Below are positions 7,013 to 23,212 of a stretch of 64,000 nt of DNA, one piece after another (the first letter of the stretch is position 1; every line of letters begins with the position of its first letter). Made by a program: the position numbers and the translations under genes. The notes beneath the pieces were generated by a model. It was not told the DNA's origin, ran no database searches, and worked only from the letters and a program-made list of their open reading frames with translations. The DNA is from CAYLNH01 sp964384625 (GTDB taxonomy: Bacteria > Verrucomicrobiota > Lentisphaeria > JABSQK01). Where the stretch lies: NCBI GenBank assembly GCA_964384625.1, contig CAYLNH010000001.1, positions 90,828 to 154,827 on the forward strand, read 5' to 3'.

Positions 7013-9127
7013 TTAGTTATGTGCCAAAATCTCTTCCTGCACAGCCGCCGGAACCGGTTCGAAATGGGACGGTTCCATCGAGTGTGTGGCACGTCCGCGG
7101 GTCAGCGACCGCAGGGACGTGGTATAGCCGAACAGCGTTTCCAGCGGGACGTTTGCCCGAACCCGCGCGGCGTCGGACTGGGTAATGACCTCAGTCACCT
7201 GGCCGCGACGGCTGGAAATGTCACTGATCACGTCGCCCATGTGTTCCTCGGGAGTAGTCACTTCGACGTTCATGATCGGCTCCAGAATCTTCATACCGGC
7301 CTGGCGGGCGGCTTCTTTGAATGCCATGGACGCGGCAATCGAGAACGCGAGCTCGCTGGAATCCACCGGGTGATGGGAGCCGTCGAGGATGTCGATGTGC
7401 AGGTCGACGACCGGGTTGCCCAGCAGGATGCCGGTCTGGGCGGCTTCACGCAGGCCCTTTTCCACCGCCGGGATGAATTCTCGCGGGATGCGGCCGCCGG
7501 TGACTTTGTCCTCGATGGTCAGGCCATGACCCTCATCTTGCGGCTCCATGTGGATGACCACATGCCCGTACTGACCGTGGCCGCCGCTCTGCCGCACAAA
7601 CTTCGAATTGGCGTCGGCCGGCTTGCAGATGGCTTCGCGATAGGCAACCTGCGGCGCGCCGCAGTTGGCGCCGACACTGAACTCCCGCAACAGACGGTCG
7701 CGAATGATCTCAAGGTGCAGTTCGCCCATGCCGGAGATGATTGTCTGGCCGGTTTCCTGATCGGTCCGCGTCTGGAAGGTCGGATCCTCGTCCGCCAGAC
7801 GGCCGAGGGATTCGTAAAGCTTGTCGCGGTCGGCATTGGTCTTCGGCTCGATCGCCATCGAAATCACGGGTTCGGGGAACTCCATGGATTCCAGCACGAT
7901 CGGGCTTTCCTTGATGCACATGGTGTCGCCCGTGGCGAACTCCTTGAGGCCGACGCAGGCGACAATGTCGCCTGAGAACACACTGTCCAGGTCTTCGCGG
8001 CTGTTGGAATGCATCTGGACCAGCCGGCTGACCCGCTCCACGCGGGTGGTCCGCGGGTTATAGACTCGCATACCCTTCTCGAGGGTGCCGGAATAGACGC
8101 GGAAATAGACGAGCTTGCCCATATAGGCGTCGGTCATGACCTTGAACGCCAACGCACTGAACGGCTGAAAATCGCCGACATGACGCGTCATCGGGTGGCC
8201 GGAATCCGGGTCAGCCCCTTCCACGTCCCAACTGTCGATCGGCGACGGCAGATAGCCGCAAACGGCATCCAGCAACGGCTGCACGCCTTTGTTCTTGAAG
8301 GCGGCGCCGCAGAGCACGGGAACAATATCGTTGGCCAGGACACAGCGGCGGATCGCGGCATGGATCTCCTCGGACGTGGGTGTCTGATCCTCAAGGTACT
8401 TGACCTCGATGACTTCGTCGTACTCGGCCAGGCATTCGACCATGTGGGCAAAGGCCAGTTCGGCATCATCCCGGAGCTCGGCGGGAATCGGTTTCTCAAC
8501 CATCTTCTCACCGTGCTCGCCTTCAAAATAGAGGGCCTTGCGACTGATGACGTCAACCACGCCTTCGAATTGGTCTTCAGCGCCGATCGGGACCTGCAGC
8601 GGCACTGCCGTTGCATCCAGGTTGTCAATGATGTCGTCCACGACTTTCTGAAAATCAGCGCCGACGCGGTCCATCTTATTGACGAACGCGACGACGGGAA
8701 CGTTGTATTTTTTGGCTTGGCGCCAGACGGTTTCGGACTGGGGCTGGACGCCGCCGACGGCACAGAAAATGGCAACAGCCCCGTCCAGTACCCGCAACGA
8801 CCGTTCCACTTCGGCGGTGAAATCAACATGACCCGGAGTATCAATGATATTGATCCGGTGGTCGTTCCAGTAGCAGGTGGTGGCGGCGCTGGTAATGGTG
8901 ATACCCCGCTCCTGTTCCTGTTCCATCCAGTCCATGACGGCGGTGCCTTCATGAACTTCACCGACTTTGTAGCTGACGCCGGTACAATAGAGCACGCGTT
9001 CGGTGCAGGTGGTCTTGCCGGCGTCAATATGGGCCATGATACCGATATTGCGCACGGCGGCAAGGGGGACCCTGCGGCCGGCTGCCTCTTCATACTCGTG
9101 CTCTGCAAATGTACTCATGAAGTTCAC
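7013..9127 (-). CDS. fusA: Translation elongation factor G
   Basis: EF-G catalyses GTP-driven translocation and, with RRF, ribosome recycling. The 704-residue product has the GTPase motifs AHIDAGKTT, DTPGHVDF and NKMDR in the first 150 residues, then domains II-V ending with the RGRATHSMEPSHFEPVP segment. Two starts are possible: a GTG at 9127 with AGAAGG nine bases upstream, or the ATG at 9118; they differ by three residues. It lies between rpsG and rpsJ in the str-operon order. Confidence 0.97.
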   Translation of the reverse strand: MNFMSTFAEHEYEEAAGRRVPLAAVRNIGIMAHIDAGKTTCTERVLYCTGVSYKVGEVHEGTAVMDWMEQEQERGITITSAATTCYWNDHRINIIDTPGHVDFTAEVERSLRVLDGAVAIFCAVGGVQPQSETVWRQAKKYNVPVVAFVNKMDRVGADFQKVVDDIIDNLDATAVPLQVPIGAEDQFEGVVDVISRKALYFEGEHGEKMVEKPIPAELRDDAELAFAHMVECLAEYDEVIEVKYLEDQTPTSEEIHAAIRRCVLANDIVPVLCGAAFKNKGVQPLLDAVCGYLPSPIDSWDVEGADPDSGHPMTRHVGDFQPFSALAFKVMTDAYMGKLVYFRVYSGTLEKGMRVYNPRTTRVERVSRLVQMHSNSREDLDSVFSGDIVACVGLKEFATGDTMCIKESPIVLESMEFPEPVISMAIEPKTNADRDKLYESLGRLADEDPTFQTRTDQETGQTIISGMGELHLEIIRDRLLREFSVGANCGAPQVAYREAICKPADANSKFVRQSGGHGQYGHVVIHMEPQDEGHGLTIEDKVTGGRIPREFIPAVEKGLREAAQTGILLGNPVVDLHIDILDGSHHPVDSSELAFSIAASMAFKEAARQAGMKILEPIMNVEVTTPEEHMGDVISDISSRRGQVTEVITQSDAARVRANVPLETLFGYTTSLRSLTRGRATHSMEPSHFEPVPAAVQEEILAHN

Positions 9128-9156
9128 TTCTCAGGACCTTCTTATATACTCGGCGA

Positions 9157-9196
9157 GGCTGCCGCCCTCCCCCGCCGGGGGTAAGACGCGGCAGCC
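9157..9196 (-). promoter_or_regulatory. Stem-loop between rpsG and fusA
   Basis: A 9-bp stem (arms 9157-9165 and 9188-9196, GGCTGCCGC with GCGGCAGCC) holds a smaller C/G hairpin. It sits in the 106-base gap between rpsG and fusA. It has no T-tract, so an mRNA-processing or translational-control role is more likely than termination, but this is inference from structure only. Confidence 0.35.
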
Positions 9197-9233
9197 GCGT
9201 TGCGAACGGGATCCTCAGCCCAGCGAAGGCGTT

Positions 9234-9701
9234 TTACCAGCGGTAGTGGGCGAACGCCTTATTCGCCGCCGCCATACGGTGGGTATCTTCCTTCTTCTTG
9301 ACCACGGACCCGGTGCTGTTGAACGCGTCCAGGATTTCACCGGCGAGGGCTTCGCCCATCGGCTTGCCCTTGCGTTCGCGGGCGAAATTAACCATCCAGC
9401 GCAGGGCGATGCCGACCTGGCGTTCCGCGGCCACTTCGACCGGGACCTGGTAGTTGGCACCACCGACGCGGCGACTCTTGACTTCAACTTGCGGTTTGGC
9501 GTTTTCCAGGGCCTGCAGGAAGACCTCAAGCGGGTCCTGCTTGGTCCGTTCCCGGATCGTCTCAAACGCGCCGTAGACGAGAGACTGGGCGGTCGATTTC
9601 TTGCCACGGGTCATGACGATGTTGATCAGGTAAGCGACCAACTCGCTGTTGTACTTGACGTCAGGCGTCAATTGCCGTCGAGCGGCTTTACGTCGTCTCA
9701 T
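9234..9701 (-). CDS. rpsG: 30S ribosomal protein S7
   Basis: S7 nucleates assembly of the 30S head and in E. coli represses translation of the str operon. The 155-residue product starts MRRRKAARRQLTPDVKYNS and contains VAYLINIVMTRGKKSTAQ, the QVPVEV motif and the C-terminal AAANKAFAHYRW helix. Length is close to the usual 156. It follows rpsL after a 123-base spacer that contains a long hairpin resembling an S7 control site. Confidence 0.97.
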   Translation of the reverse strand: MRRRKAARRQLTPDVKYNSELVAYLINIVMTRGKKSTAQSLVYGAFETIRERTKQDPLEVFLQALENAKPQVEVKSRRVGGANYQVPVEVAAERQVGIALRWMVNFARERKGKPMGEALAGEILDAFNSTGSVVKKKEDTHRMAAANKAFAHYRW

Positions 9702-9743
9702 GTTCTCGACTCTTTGCTTCTGGTTGCTGAAACTTTTAAATCA

Positions 9744-9791
9744 TAATCGCTGCCGGACATGATCAGAAGTTCATGTACCCGACAGCGATTA
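9744..9791 (-). promoter_or_regulatory. Hairpin in the rpsL-rpsG spacer, possible S7 translational operator
   Basis: The arms TAATCGCTG (9783-9791 read on the minus strand) and CAGCGATTA (9744-9752) pair over 9 bp, and an inner CATGA/TCATG stem is separated by internal loops. It lies 43 bases upstream of the rpsG start. E. coli S7 represses the str mRNA by binding a structured site in the same spacer, so position supports an S7 operator. The sequence itself was not compared with known sites. Confidence 0.45.
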
Positions 9792-9824
9792 CTCATCACG
9801 AGTGTGATTTGGGACGCTGTGTGC

Positions 9825-10199
9825 TCAGCCCTTCGGCTTTTTGTTGCCGTATTTCGACCGCCCTTGACGCCGGCTGTCGACGCCGAGGGAGTCACGGACA
9901 CCACGCACCACATGATAGCGTACGCCCGGCAGATCCGGGACCCGCCCGCCACGCACCACGACGATCGAGTGTTCCTGCAGGTTGTGGCCTTCGCCGCCGA
10001 TGTAGGCGGTAACTTCCTGACCGTTGGTCAGGCGGACCCTGGCGACCTTACGCATGGCCGAGTTTGGTTTCTTCGGCGTGCGGGTCGTCACCTGCAAGCA
10101 GACGCCCTGGCGTTGGGGACAACGCATCAATGCGCGAGACTTGCTCTTGTACTTCTTTTTCTTCCGGCCCTTACGAACCAGCTGATTGACTGTTGGCAT
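9825..10199 (-). CDS. rpsL: 30S ribosomal protein S12
   Basis: S12 lies at the decoding centre and influences accuracy and streptomycin response. The 124-residue product starts MPTVNQLVRKGRKKKK and has the TPKKPNSAMRKVARVRLTNG motif with Lys43 in place. At residue 88 it has Pro (codon CCG, 9936-9938) where E. coli and most bacteria have Lys. Asp89, the methylthiolation site, is kept. An ATG further upstream is in frame, but this one gives the family start. It follows rpoC after 115 bases. Confidence 0.97.
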   Translation of the reverse strand: MPTVNQLVRKGRKKKKYKSKSRALMRCPQRQGVCLQVTTRTPKKPNSAMRKVARVRLTNGQEVTAYIGGEGHNLQEHSIVVVRGGRVPDLPGVRYHVVRGVRDSLGVDSRRQGRSKYGNKKPKG

Positions 10200-10314
10200 C
10201 GTTTCGATGACTCCATTACGCAAATGTGCAAAAGGGGCTCGTACAATAGTGCTGAGCCGATCCATGTCAAGCCTCAGGGAAAAAATTCCACAGGCTCAAA
10301 ATCCAGCCGTTGTT

Positions 10315-14505
<4,191 letters not shown>

Positions 14506-14527
14506 CGCGTGTACTCCTTATTCTATT

Positions 14528-18412
<3,885 letters not shown>

Positions 18413-18482
18413 AGAGGGGTCCCCTGCCAAGAGGTCGTAGATTGGGAGAAATGGACCGAGACTTTATGAAAGCAGAGAACGA

Positions 18483-18501
18483 ACGGGAGGCTTTCTCCCG
18501 T
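18483..18501 (-). promoter_or_regulatory. Hairpin in the rplL-rpoB spacer
   Basis: A 7-bp stem (ACGGGAG with CTCCCGT) with a five-base loop lies in the 159-base gap between rplL and rpoB. In E. coli this gap has a partial terminator and an RNase III site that set the ratio of L7/L12 to polymerase. There is no T-run here, so processing is the better guess. Confidence 0.3.
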
Positions 18502-18571
18502 CCGTCTCTGGCTGATTCACTGCACGGATCGGCACAAAAATCAACTCGCAACAATGGGTTGATCCGGTCCG

Positions 18572-18967
18572 CTATTTGAGCTCGACGTTGCCGCCGGCTT
18601 CTTCGATCTTCGCTTTGATCTCTTCGGCTTCTTCTTTCGGGGCAGCTTCCTTGATCGGGGCCGGAGCGCTCTCAACCAGAGCCTTCGCTTCCTTCAGGCC
18701 CAGACCGGTGATCGCGCGGACTTCCTTGATGACGGCGATCTTCTTCTCGCCGACGCCAACCAGAACCACGTCAAACTCGGTCTTTTCCTCTTCCGCCGCA
18801 CCGGCATCGGCGCCGGGGCCGGCCATCATCATCATGCCGCCGCCCATGGGCATATCGTCAACGCCCAGGCGCTCTTTCAATTCGTCTACCAGTTCCTTCA
18901 CCTCCAGGAGGCTCAGGTTTTCGATGTACGAAATGACCTGTTCTTTTTCGAGGGTTGCTTCCGCCAT
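18572..18967 (-). CDS. rplL: 50S ribosomal protein L7/L12
   Basis: L7/L12 forms the mobile stalk that recruits translation factors. The 131-residue product has the N-terminal dimerisation helix (LSLLEVKELVDELKERLGV), a flexible hinge that is unusually rich in Gly and Met (GGGMMMMAGPGA) and then Ala and Glu, and the C-terminal domain (KTEFDVVLVGVGEKKIAVIKEVR, GLGLKEAKALVE). It is slightly longer than the usual 120-125 because of the hinge. It follows rplJ after 15 bases. Confidence 0.97.
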   Translation of the reverse strand: MAEATLEKEQVISYIENLSLLEVKELVDELKERLGVDDMPMGGGMMMMAGPGADAGAAEEEKTEFDVVLVGVGEKKIAVIKEVRAITGLGLKEAKALVESAPAPIKEAAPKEEAEEIKAKIEEAGGNVELK

Positions 18968-18982
18968 TGTATGTACTCCTTT

Positions 18983-19519
18983 TTAGGCTGATTCTTCCAA
19001 TTTCTTTGCGTGGTTCTCAAGCAGCCAGACGAGGCTGGACCGGCGTGTGCTCAGAACCCGGACAAGTTTTGCCCCCGGAGCCTTCATGACGCCGAGGAGG
19101 ATTGACAGCAATGCCTCCCTCGACGGCAGATCGGCCAAGGCCGCAAGATCGGCAGCGTCGACAAAACGGCCGTCGACGATGCCGGCCTTGAAGGTGACGA
19201 CGTCGTGGTCTTTGCTGAATTCCTTGACCACTTTGGCCGGCGCCACCGGGTCGTTCTCCGACCCGAAAATCACGGCGGTGTCCCCGGTCAGTTCGAAGTC
19301 CTCGGGGACCTCCAGACCGGCTTCCTTGAGCCCGAGCATCAGGTAGCTGTTTTTCAACACCTGACACCGCGCACCCACGGCATTCACCTTGTCCCGCAAC
19401 TCGCCGGCAGCCTGCACACTGAGGCCGTTATAGGTGATAAAGATGGCGTACGGGGAATTCTCGAACAGTTCCTTGACGTATTCGAGCAGAACTACTTTCT
19501 CAATTCTACGGTCGCTCAT
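18983..19519 (-). CDS. rplJ: 50S ribosomal protein L10
   Basis: L10 anchors the L7/L12 dimers at the stalk base. The 178-residue product has the N-terminal RNA-binding domain (SPYAIFITYNGLSVQAAGELRDKV, a ring-like arrangement typical of L10) and a C-terminal helix that binds L7/L12. Only two bases separate it from the rplA stop, so the long L10-responsive leader found in E. coli is absent here. Control of stalk synthesis must therefore lie elsewhere or act at the rplJ start itself. Confidence 0.96.
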   Translation of the reverse strand: MSDRRIEKVVLLEYVKELFENSPYAIFITYNGLSVQAAGELRDKVNAVGARCQVLKNSYLMLGLKEAGLEVPEDFELTGDTAVIFGSENDPVAPAKVVKEFSKDHDVVTFKAGIVDGRFVDAADLAALADLPSREALLSILLGVMKAPGAKLVRVLSTRRSSLVWLLENHAKKLEESA

Positions 19520-19521
19520 GG

Positions 19522-20217
19522 CTAATTCCTCACAAGTTGCCGGACGTCGAGCTTCACGCCGGGGCTCATGGTGGAGCTCATGGTGCAGGACAGCAGGTAG
19601 GAGCCCTTGGTCGCCGCCGGGCGGGCGCGAATCAGGGCCTGCACAACCGCCTCCGCGTTTTCCACGATGGCGGCCGGCTCGAAGGAGACCTTGCCGATCG
19701 GCACATGGGCGCAGCCGCCCTTGTCGGCCCGGTATTCGATCCGGCCGGCTTTGGCCTGTTCCACGGCGGCAGCCGTATCGTCGGTGACCGTACCGGTTTT
19801 CGGATTGGGCATCAGCCCGCGGGGGCCCAGCACGCGGCCGAGCGTCCGAACCTTCTGCATAGCCGCAGGAGTCGCGATCATGACGTCGAAATCCAGCCAG
19901 CCGTCCTGGATCTTGTCCAGCAGTTCCTCAAAACCGACATGGTCGGCGCCGGCCTCGCGGGCGGCCTCGGCGGCTTCATCGGCCGCGATCACGACCACGG
20001 TGGTCTGCTTGCCGGTGCCGTTTGGCAGCGACATGGCGCCGCGGACGTTCTGATCCGACTGGCGCGGGTCAATGCCGAGGCGCACAGCCAATTCAACGGT
20101 CTCGTCGAATTTGACATGCGGCATCTTCTGCAGGATTGCCACTGCGTCTTCCAGTGAATACCGTTGCTCGGGATCGAAGCACTCGGCCTGTTGCGAATAT
20201 GTTTTTGACCTAGCCAT
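19522..20217 (-). CDS. rplA: 50S ribosomal protein L1
   Basis: L1 forms the mobile stalk on the E-site side and helps release deacylated tRNA. The 231-residue product starts MARSKTYSQQ and includes the conserved LGPRGLMPNPKTGTVTDD motif and the GKVSFEPAAIVENAEAVV segment. The ATG at 20217 lies inside the end of rplK, overlapping it by 8 bases, and is preferred over a start four codons upstream because it matches the family. L1 represses the rplK-rplA pair in E. coli; the same coupling is possible here. Confidence 0.97.
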   Translation of the reverse strand: MARSKTYSQQAECFDPEQRYSLEDAVAILQKMPHVKFDETVELAVRLGIDPRQSDQNVRGAMSLPNGTGKQTTVVVIAADEAAEAAREAGADHVGFEELLDKIQDGWLDFDVMIATPAAMQKVRTLGRVLGPRGLMPNPKTGTVTDDTAAAVEQAKAGRIEYRADKGGCAHVPIGKVSFEPAAIVENAEAVVQALIRARPAATKGSYLLSCTMSSTMSPGVKLDVRQLVRN

Positions 20218-20638
20218 CGACGACTTCAACTCCCATGCTGCGGGCAGTGCCGGCGATAATGCGAACCGCCTGCTCTTCGTCCCTTGCGTTCAAGTCCTCT
20301 TTCTTGATCTCGGCGATCTCACGCAATTGCGCGGTGGTCACCTGCCCGACGGTCTCGCGCCCGGGCGCATTCGCCCCGGCTGCCAGGCCGGCAGCTTTCT
20401 TGATCAAATCGGAAGCCGGCGGCGACTTCGTGATAAACGTGAACGAACGGTCCTGGTAGACCGTGATCACGACCGGAATCACATTACCGGCCTGCTGCTG
20501 TGTAACCGCGTTGAACTGTTTGCAGAACTCCATGATATTCACCCCGGCCTGGCCCAACGCCGGGCCCACCGGGGGCGCCGGATTGGCCTGACCGGCCGGA
20601 ATCTGCAAACGAATCTCGCCTGTAACTTTCTTTGCCAT
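20210..20638 (-). CDS. rplK: 50S ribosomal protein L11
   Basis: L11 binds 23S rRNA at the GTPase-associated centre and mediates the stringent response through RelA. The 142-residue product starts MAKKVTGEIRLQIPAGQANPAPPVGPALGQ-type, with the proline-rich switch region, and ends with the C-terminal RNA-binding domain (IIAGTARSMGVEVVDG). Length is exactly that of E. coli L11. It follows nusG after 47 bases and overlaps rplA. Confidence 0.97.
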   Translation of the reverse strand: MAKKVTGEIRLQIPAGQANPAPPVGPALGQAGVNIMEFCKQFNAVTQQQAGNVIPVVITVYQDRSFTFITKSPPASDLIKKAAGLAAGANAPGRETVGQVTTAQLREIAEIKKEDLNARDEEQAVRIIAGTARSMGVEVVDG

Positions 20639-20685
20639 TGTCGATCCGTACCTTTGTTGCTCAAATCAAGGCCGGCAGACCGGAA

Positions 20686-21249
20686 CTACTCCCGCTCTAC
20701 CTGCCAATAGCCCACTTCAACCGGCGTCGAGCGACCGAAAATACTGACCGACAGCTTGAGTTTGCCGTGGTCCGGGTCGATTGCTTCGATCTTGCCTTCG
20801 AAGTTCTCGAAAGGGCCGTCCTTGATCTTGACCATTTCACCTTCGTTGAAATCGATTTTCGGCCGCTCGGTTTCGATGTCCTCGCGCATCATATCCTTGA
20901 TGTCGAGGATCTCGCTGTCGCTCAACGGCACAGGTTTGTCGCCGATGAAGCCGGTGACGCCCGGGGTCTCTTTGATGAAGCGCCAGACCCGTTCGTCCAG
21001 TTCGCCGTCGTCGCAGTAGAGGTCGGCCACCACCAGGATATAGCCCGGCAGCCGCTTGCGCTTCGAGGTCTTCTTCTCGCCGTTCTTCACTTCAGTCACC
21101 GTTTCCATCGGGACCACAGCGTCGAAGAGCAGATCCTCAATGCCCTCCAGTTCGCGACGTTTCAGGATGCTTTCCTGCGCCTTCATCTCGTGGCCGGAGA
21201 GCGTCTGGACAACAAACCATTGCCCGCGCTGTTCTTCACCTTCACTCAT
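20686..21249 (-). CDS. nusG: Transcription termination/antitermination factor NusG
   Basis: NusG binds the polymerase clamp and couples it to Rho or to ribosomal S10. The 187-residue product has the NGN domain (QWFVVQTLSGHEMKAQESI, residues 9-27, through GYILVVADL and the TPGVTGFIGDKPVPLSDSE segment) and a C-terminal KOW domain (GEMVKIKDGPFENFEGKIEAID). Length is normal. It lies 26 bases after secE and upstream of rplK, as in most bacteria. Confidence 0.97.
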   Translation of the reverse strand: MSEGEEQRGQWFVVQTLSGHEMKAQESILKRRELEGIEDLLFDAVVPMETVTEVKNGEKKTSKRKRLPGYILVVADLYCDDGELDERVWRFIKETPGVTGFIGDKPVPLSDSEILDIKDMMREDIETERPKIDFNEGEMVKIKDGPFENFEGKIEAIDPDHGKLKLSVSIFGRSTPVEVGYWQVERE

Positions 21250-21275
21250 TGTCGCTGCCGTTCTTTCCTTGGACT

Positions 21276-21506
21276 TTAGTTGGTCAAATACCGCGCCAGT
21301 GCAAAGATCCCGTCGATGCCGTAGCGGCAGACGTTGTCGACGGCAAAGATGAACAATGTCATCAGAATGAGGGCCACGATGATCAGCGCGGTGTGCTCAG
21401 TGAGCTCCGGGCGGCTGGGCCAGGAACATTTCTTGACTTCCTGCACCACTTCGCCGTAGAACTGTTTGATCCGCTGTATTGGGTTGGCCATCATATCCTT
21501 TCGCAC
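21276..21506 (-). CDS. secE: Preprotein translocase subunit SecE
   Basis: SecE clamps the SecY channel in the inner membrane. The 76-residue product is the short single-span form: a cytosolic amphipathic helix (IQRIKQFYGEVVQEVKKCSWPSRPEL, with the conserved KxxWPSxxE-like motif), then one membrane helix (ALIIVALILMTLFIFAVDNV). Translation may start at the fifth or sixth codon (MANPIQR). It sits between tRNA-Trp and nusG. Confidence 0.95.
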   Translation of the reverse strand: MRKDMMANPIQRIKQFYGEVVQEVKKCSWPSRPELTEHTALIIVALILMTLFIFAVDNVCRYGIDGIFALARYLTN

Positions 21507-21528
21507 CAGAATTCAGCGAGTTCACCGT

Positions 21529-21605
21529 TGGCAGGTGGGACAGGGCTCGAACCTGCGACCGGCGGTTTTGGAGACCGCTGCTCTACCAAACTGAGCTACC
21601 CACCT
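21529..21605 (-). tRNA. tRNA-Trp (CCA anticodon)
   Basis: The minus strand folds into a complete cloverleaf: acceptor AGGTGGG with CCCACCT, D arm GCTC...GAGC, anticodon loop CTCCAAA, T arm with TTCGAGC, discriminator G and an encoded CCA (21529-21531). It lies between tuf and secE, an arrangement also known from Chlamydia, and is probably cut out of the operon transcript. Confidence 0.96.
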
Positions 21606-21659
21606 GCAACTGCGGCAACCGGGCCGCCAAGGTTGGGAAAAGCACGGAAGACTTCGAGA

Positions 21660-21698
21660 CACAAACACCCAGGTGCGCTCCGACGAACGCACCTGGGT
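21660..21698 (-). terminator. Hairpin after tuf, partial terminator or processing site
   Basis: A perfect 11-bp stem (ACCCAGGTGCG with CGCACCTGGGT, arms 21667-21677 and 21688-21698) with a 10-base loop lies 31 bases after the tuf stop, followed by GTTTGTGT on the minus strand. The weak T-tract suggests partial termination that would lower expression of secE and later genes relative to tuf. Confidence 0.55.
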
Positions 21699-21728
21699 CA
21701 TAAGATCTGATGTCTCCGACGTGTCTGC

Positions 21729-22922
21729 CTACTCGATGATCTTCGTCACCTGCCCGGCGCCCACGGTGCGGCCGCCTTCGCGAATGGCGAACTGCAGCTG
21801 CTCGTTCATGGCGATCGGGCAAATCAACTCAACTTCCATGGTGACGTTGTCACCCGGCATGACCATTTCCTTGCCTTCCGGCAGGGTCACGGTACCGGTC
21901 ACGTCGGTCGTCCGGAAGTAGAACTGCGGCCGGTAGCCGGTCTTGAAAATGGTGTGGCGACCGCCTTCTTCCTTACTCAGGACGTACACCTCGGCCTCGA
22001 ACTTGGTGTGCGGCGTGATCGTGCCCGGCTGGGCCAGGACCTGACCGCGCTCGACCTCGTCCTTCTTGACGCCGCGCAGCAGGCAGCCGACGTTGTCGCC
22101 GGCCTGGCCGCGGTCCAGAATTTTGCGGAACATCTCGACGCCCGTGACCGTCGTCTTCGTCGTGTCTTTGATGCCGACGATCTCAATCTCATTGCCGGTC
22201 TCGACAACGCCGGCTTCGACGCGGCCGGTAACGACCGTGCCGCGACCTTCAATACTGAAGACGTCCTCGATCGGCATGATGAACGGCTTGTCGATGTCGC
22301 GTTTCGGCTCGGGGATGAAATCATCCACCGCCGCCATCAGGTCGATGATCGGCTTGCACTCTTCCGCGTCCGGATCGCCGCCGGTCTCGAGAGCCTTCAG
22401 GGCGGAACCGAAAACGATCGGCGTGTTGTCGCCGTCGAATTCGTACTCGGTCAGGCGTTCACGGATTTCCATTTCGACCAGTTCCAGCAGGTCCGGGTCG
22501 CTCAGGTCCACCTTGTTGACGAAAACACAGATCGCGGGGACACCGACCTGGCGGGCCAGGAGGATGTGCTCCTTGGTCTGGGCCATCGGACCGTCGTCCG
22601 CAGCAACCACGAGGATCGCGCCGTCCATCTGCGCGGCGCCGGTGATCATGTTCTTGATGTAGTCCGCATGGCCGGGGCAGTCCACATGAGCGTAGTGGCG
22701 CTTGTCGGTCTGATACTCGACGTGCGCCGTATTGATGGTAATACCGCGAGCCTTCTCTTCCGGAGCGTTGTCAATTTCATCGAAAGTACGGACGTCGCCG
22801 CCGAACTTCTTGGACATGGTCATGGTGATCGCGGCCGTCAGAGTCGTCTTGCCGTGGTCCACGTGACCGATCGTACCAATGTTTACGTGCGGCTTGGTGC
22901 GCTCGAAGCGTTCTTTTGCCAT
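21729..22922 (-). CDS. tuf: Translation elongation factor Tu
   Basis: EF-Tu delivers aminoacyl-tRNA to the ribosome. The 397-residue product starts MAKERFERTKPHVNIGTIG and has GHVDHGKTT, DCPGHADY and NKVDL GTPase motifs, followed by the two beta-barrel domains. Upstream in-frame codons exist but the GGAGGT site ten bases before the ATG at 22922 and the family start settle it. It is the first protein gene of the long unit and lies 148 bases after tRNA-Thr. Confidence 0.98.
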   Translation of the reverse strand: MAKERFERTKPHVNIGTIGHVDHGKTTLTAAITMTMSKKFGGDVRTFDEIDNAPEEKARGITINTAHVEYQTDKRHYAHVDCPGHADYIKNMITGAAQMDGAILVVAADDGPMAQTKEHILLARQVGVPAICVFVNKVDLSDPDLLELVEMEIRERLTEYEFDGDNTPIVFGSALKALETGGDPDAEECKPIIDLMAAVDDFIPEPKRDIDKPFIMPIEDVFSIEGRGTVVTGRVEAGVVETGNEIEIVGIKDTTKTTVTGVEMFRKILDRGQAGDNVGCLLRGVKKDEVERGQVLAQPGTITPHTKFEAEVYVLSKEEGGRHTIFKTGYRPQFYFRTTDVTGTVTLPEGKEMVMPGDNVTMEVELICPIAMNEQLQFAIREGGRTVGAGQVTKIIE

Positions 22923-23069
22923 TGCTAGGGTTACCTCCAGTTGTTGCCACACCGGCGCACAGCAGCGGCGCCGCGTTAGGGACATATGATCTACAGTTTA
23001 AGGTTTCGCAGATTGACCGCGAGATCGCCTTCCCATGGAACCCCTCGTTCCCTGCCCGGTCGAAGGCGG

Positions 23070-23145
<76 letters not shown>

Positions 23146-23169
23146 AGGGTCCAGAAATTGCGAGCGGAT

Positions 23170-23197
23170 ACTATAGGATTACGGCCTCTCGTGTCAA
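23170..23197 (-). promoter_or_regulatory. Promoter of the tRNA-Thr/tuf/rpoBC/str/S10 unit
   Basis: On the minus strand TTGACA (23192-23197), a 16-base spacer and TATAGT (23170-23175) match the sigma-70 consensus very well. Transcription would begin about 18 bases before the 5' end of tRNA-Thr. Confidence 0.85.
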
Positions 23198-23212
23198 CTG
23201 CAGTTTAGGGAT

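Noticed and set aside
19520..19521. An L10-responsive leader before rplJ.
   Set aside because: Only two bases separate rplA and rplJ, so no leader can exist there.
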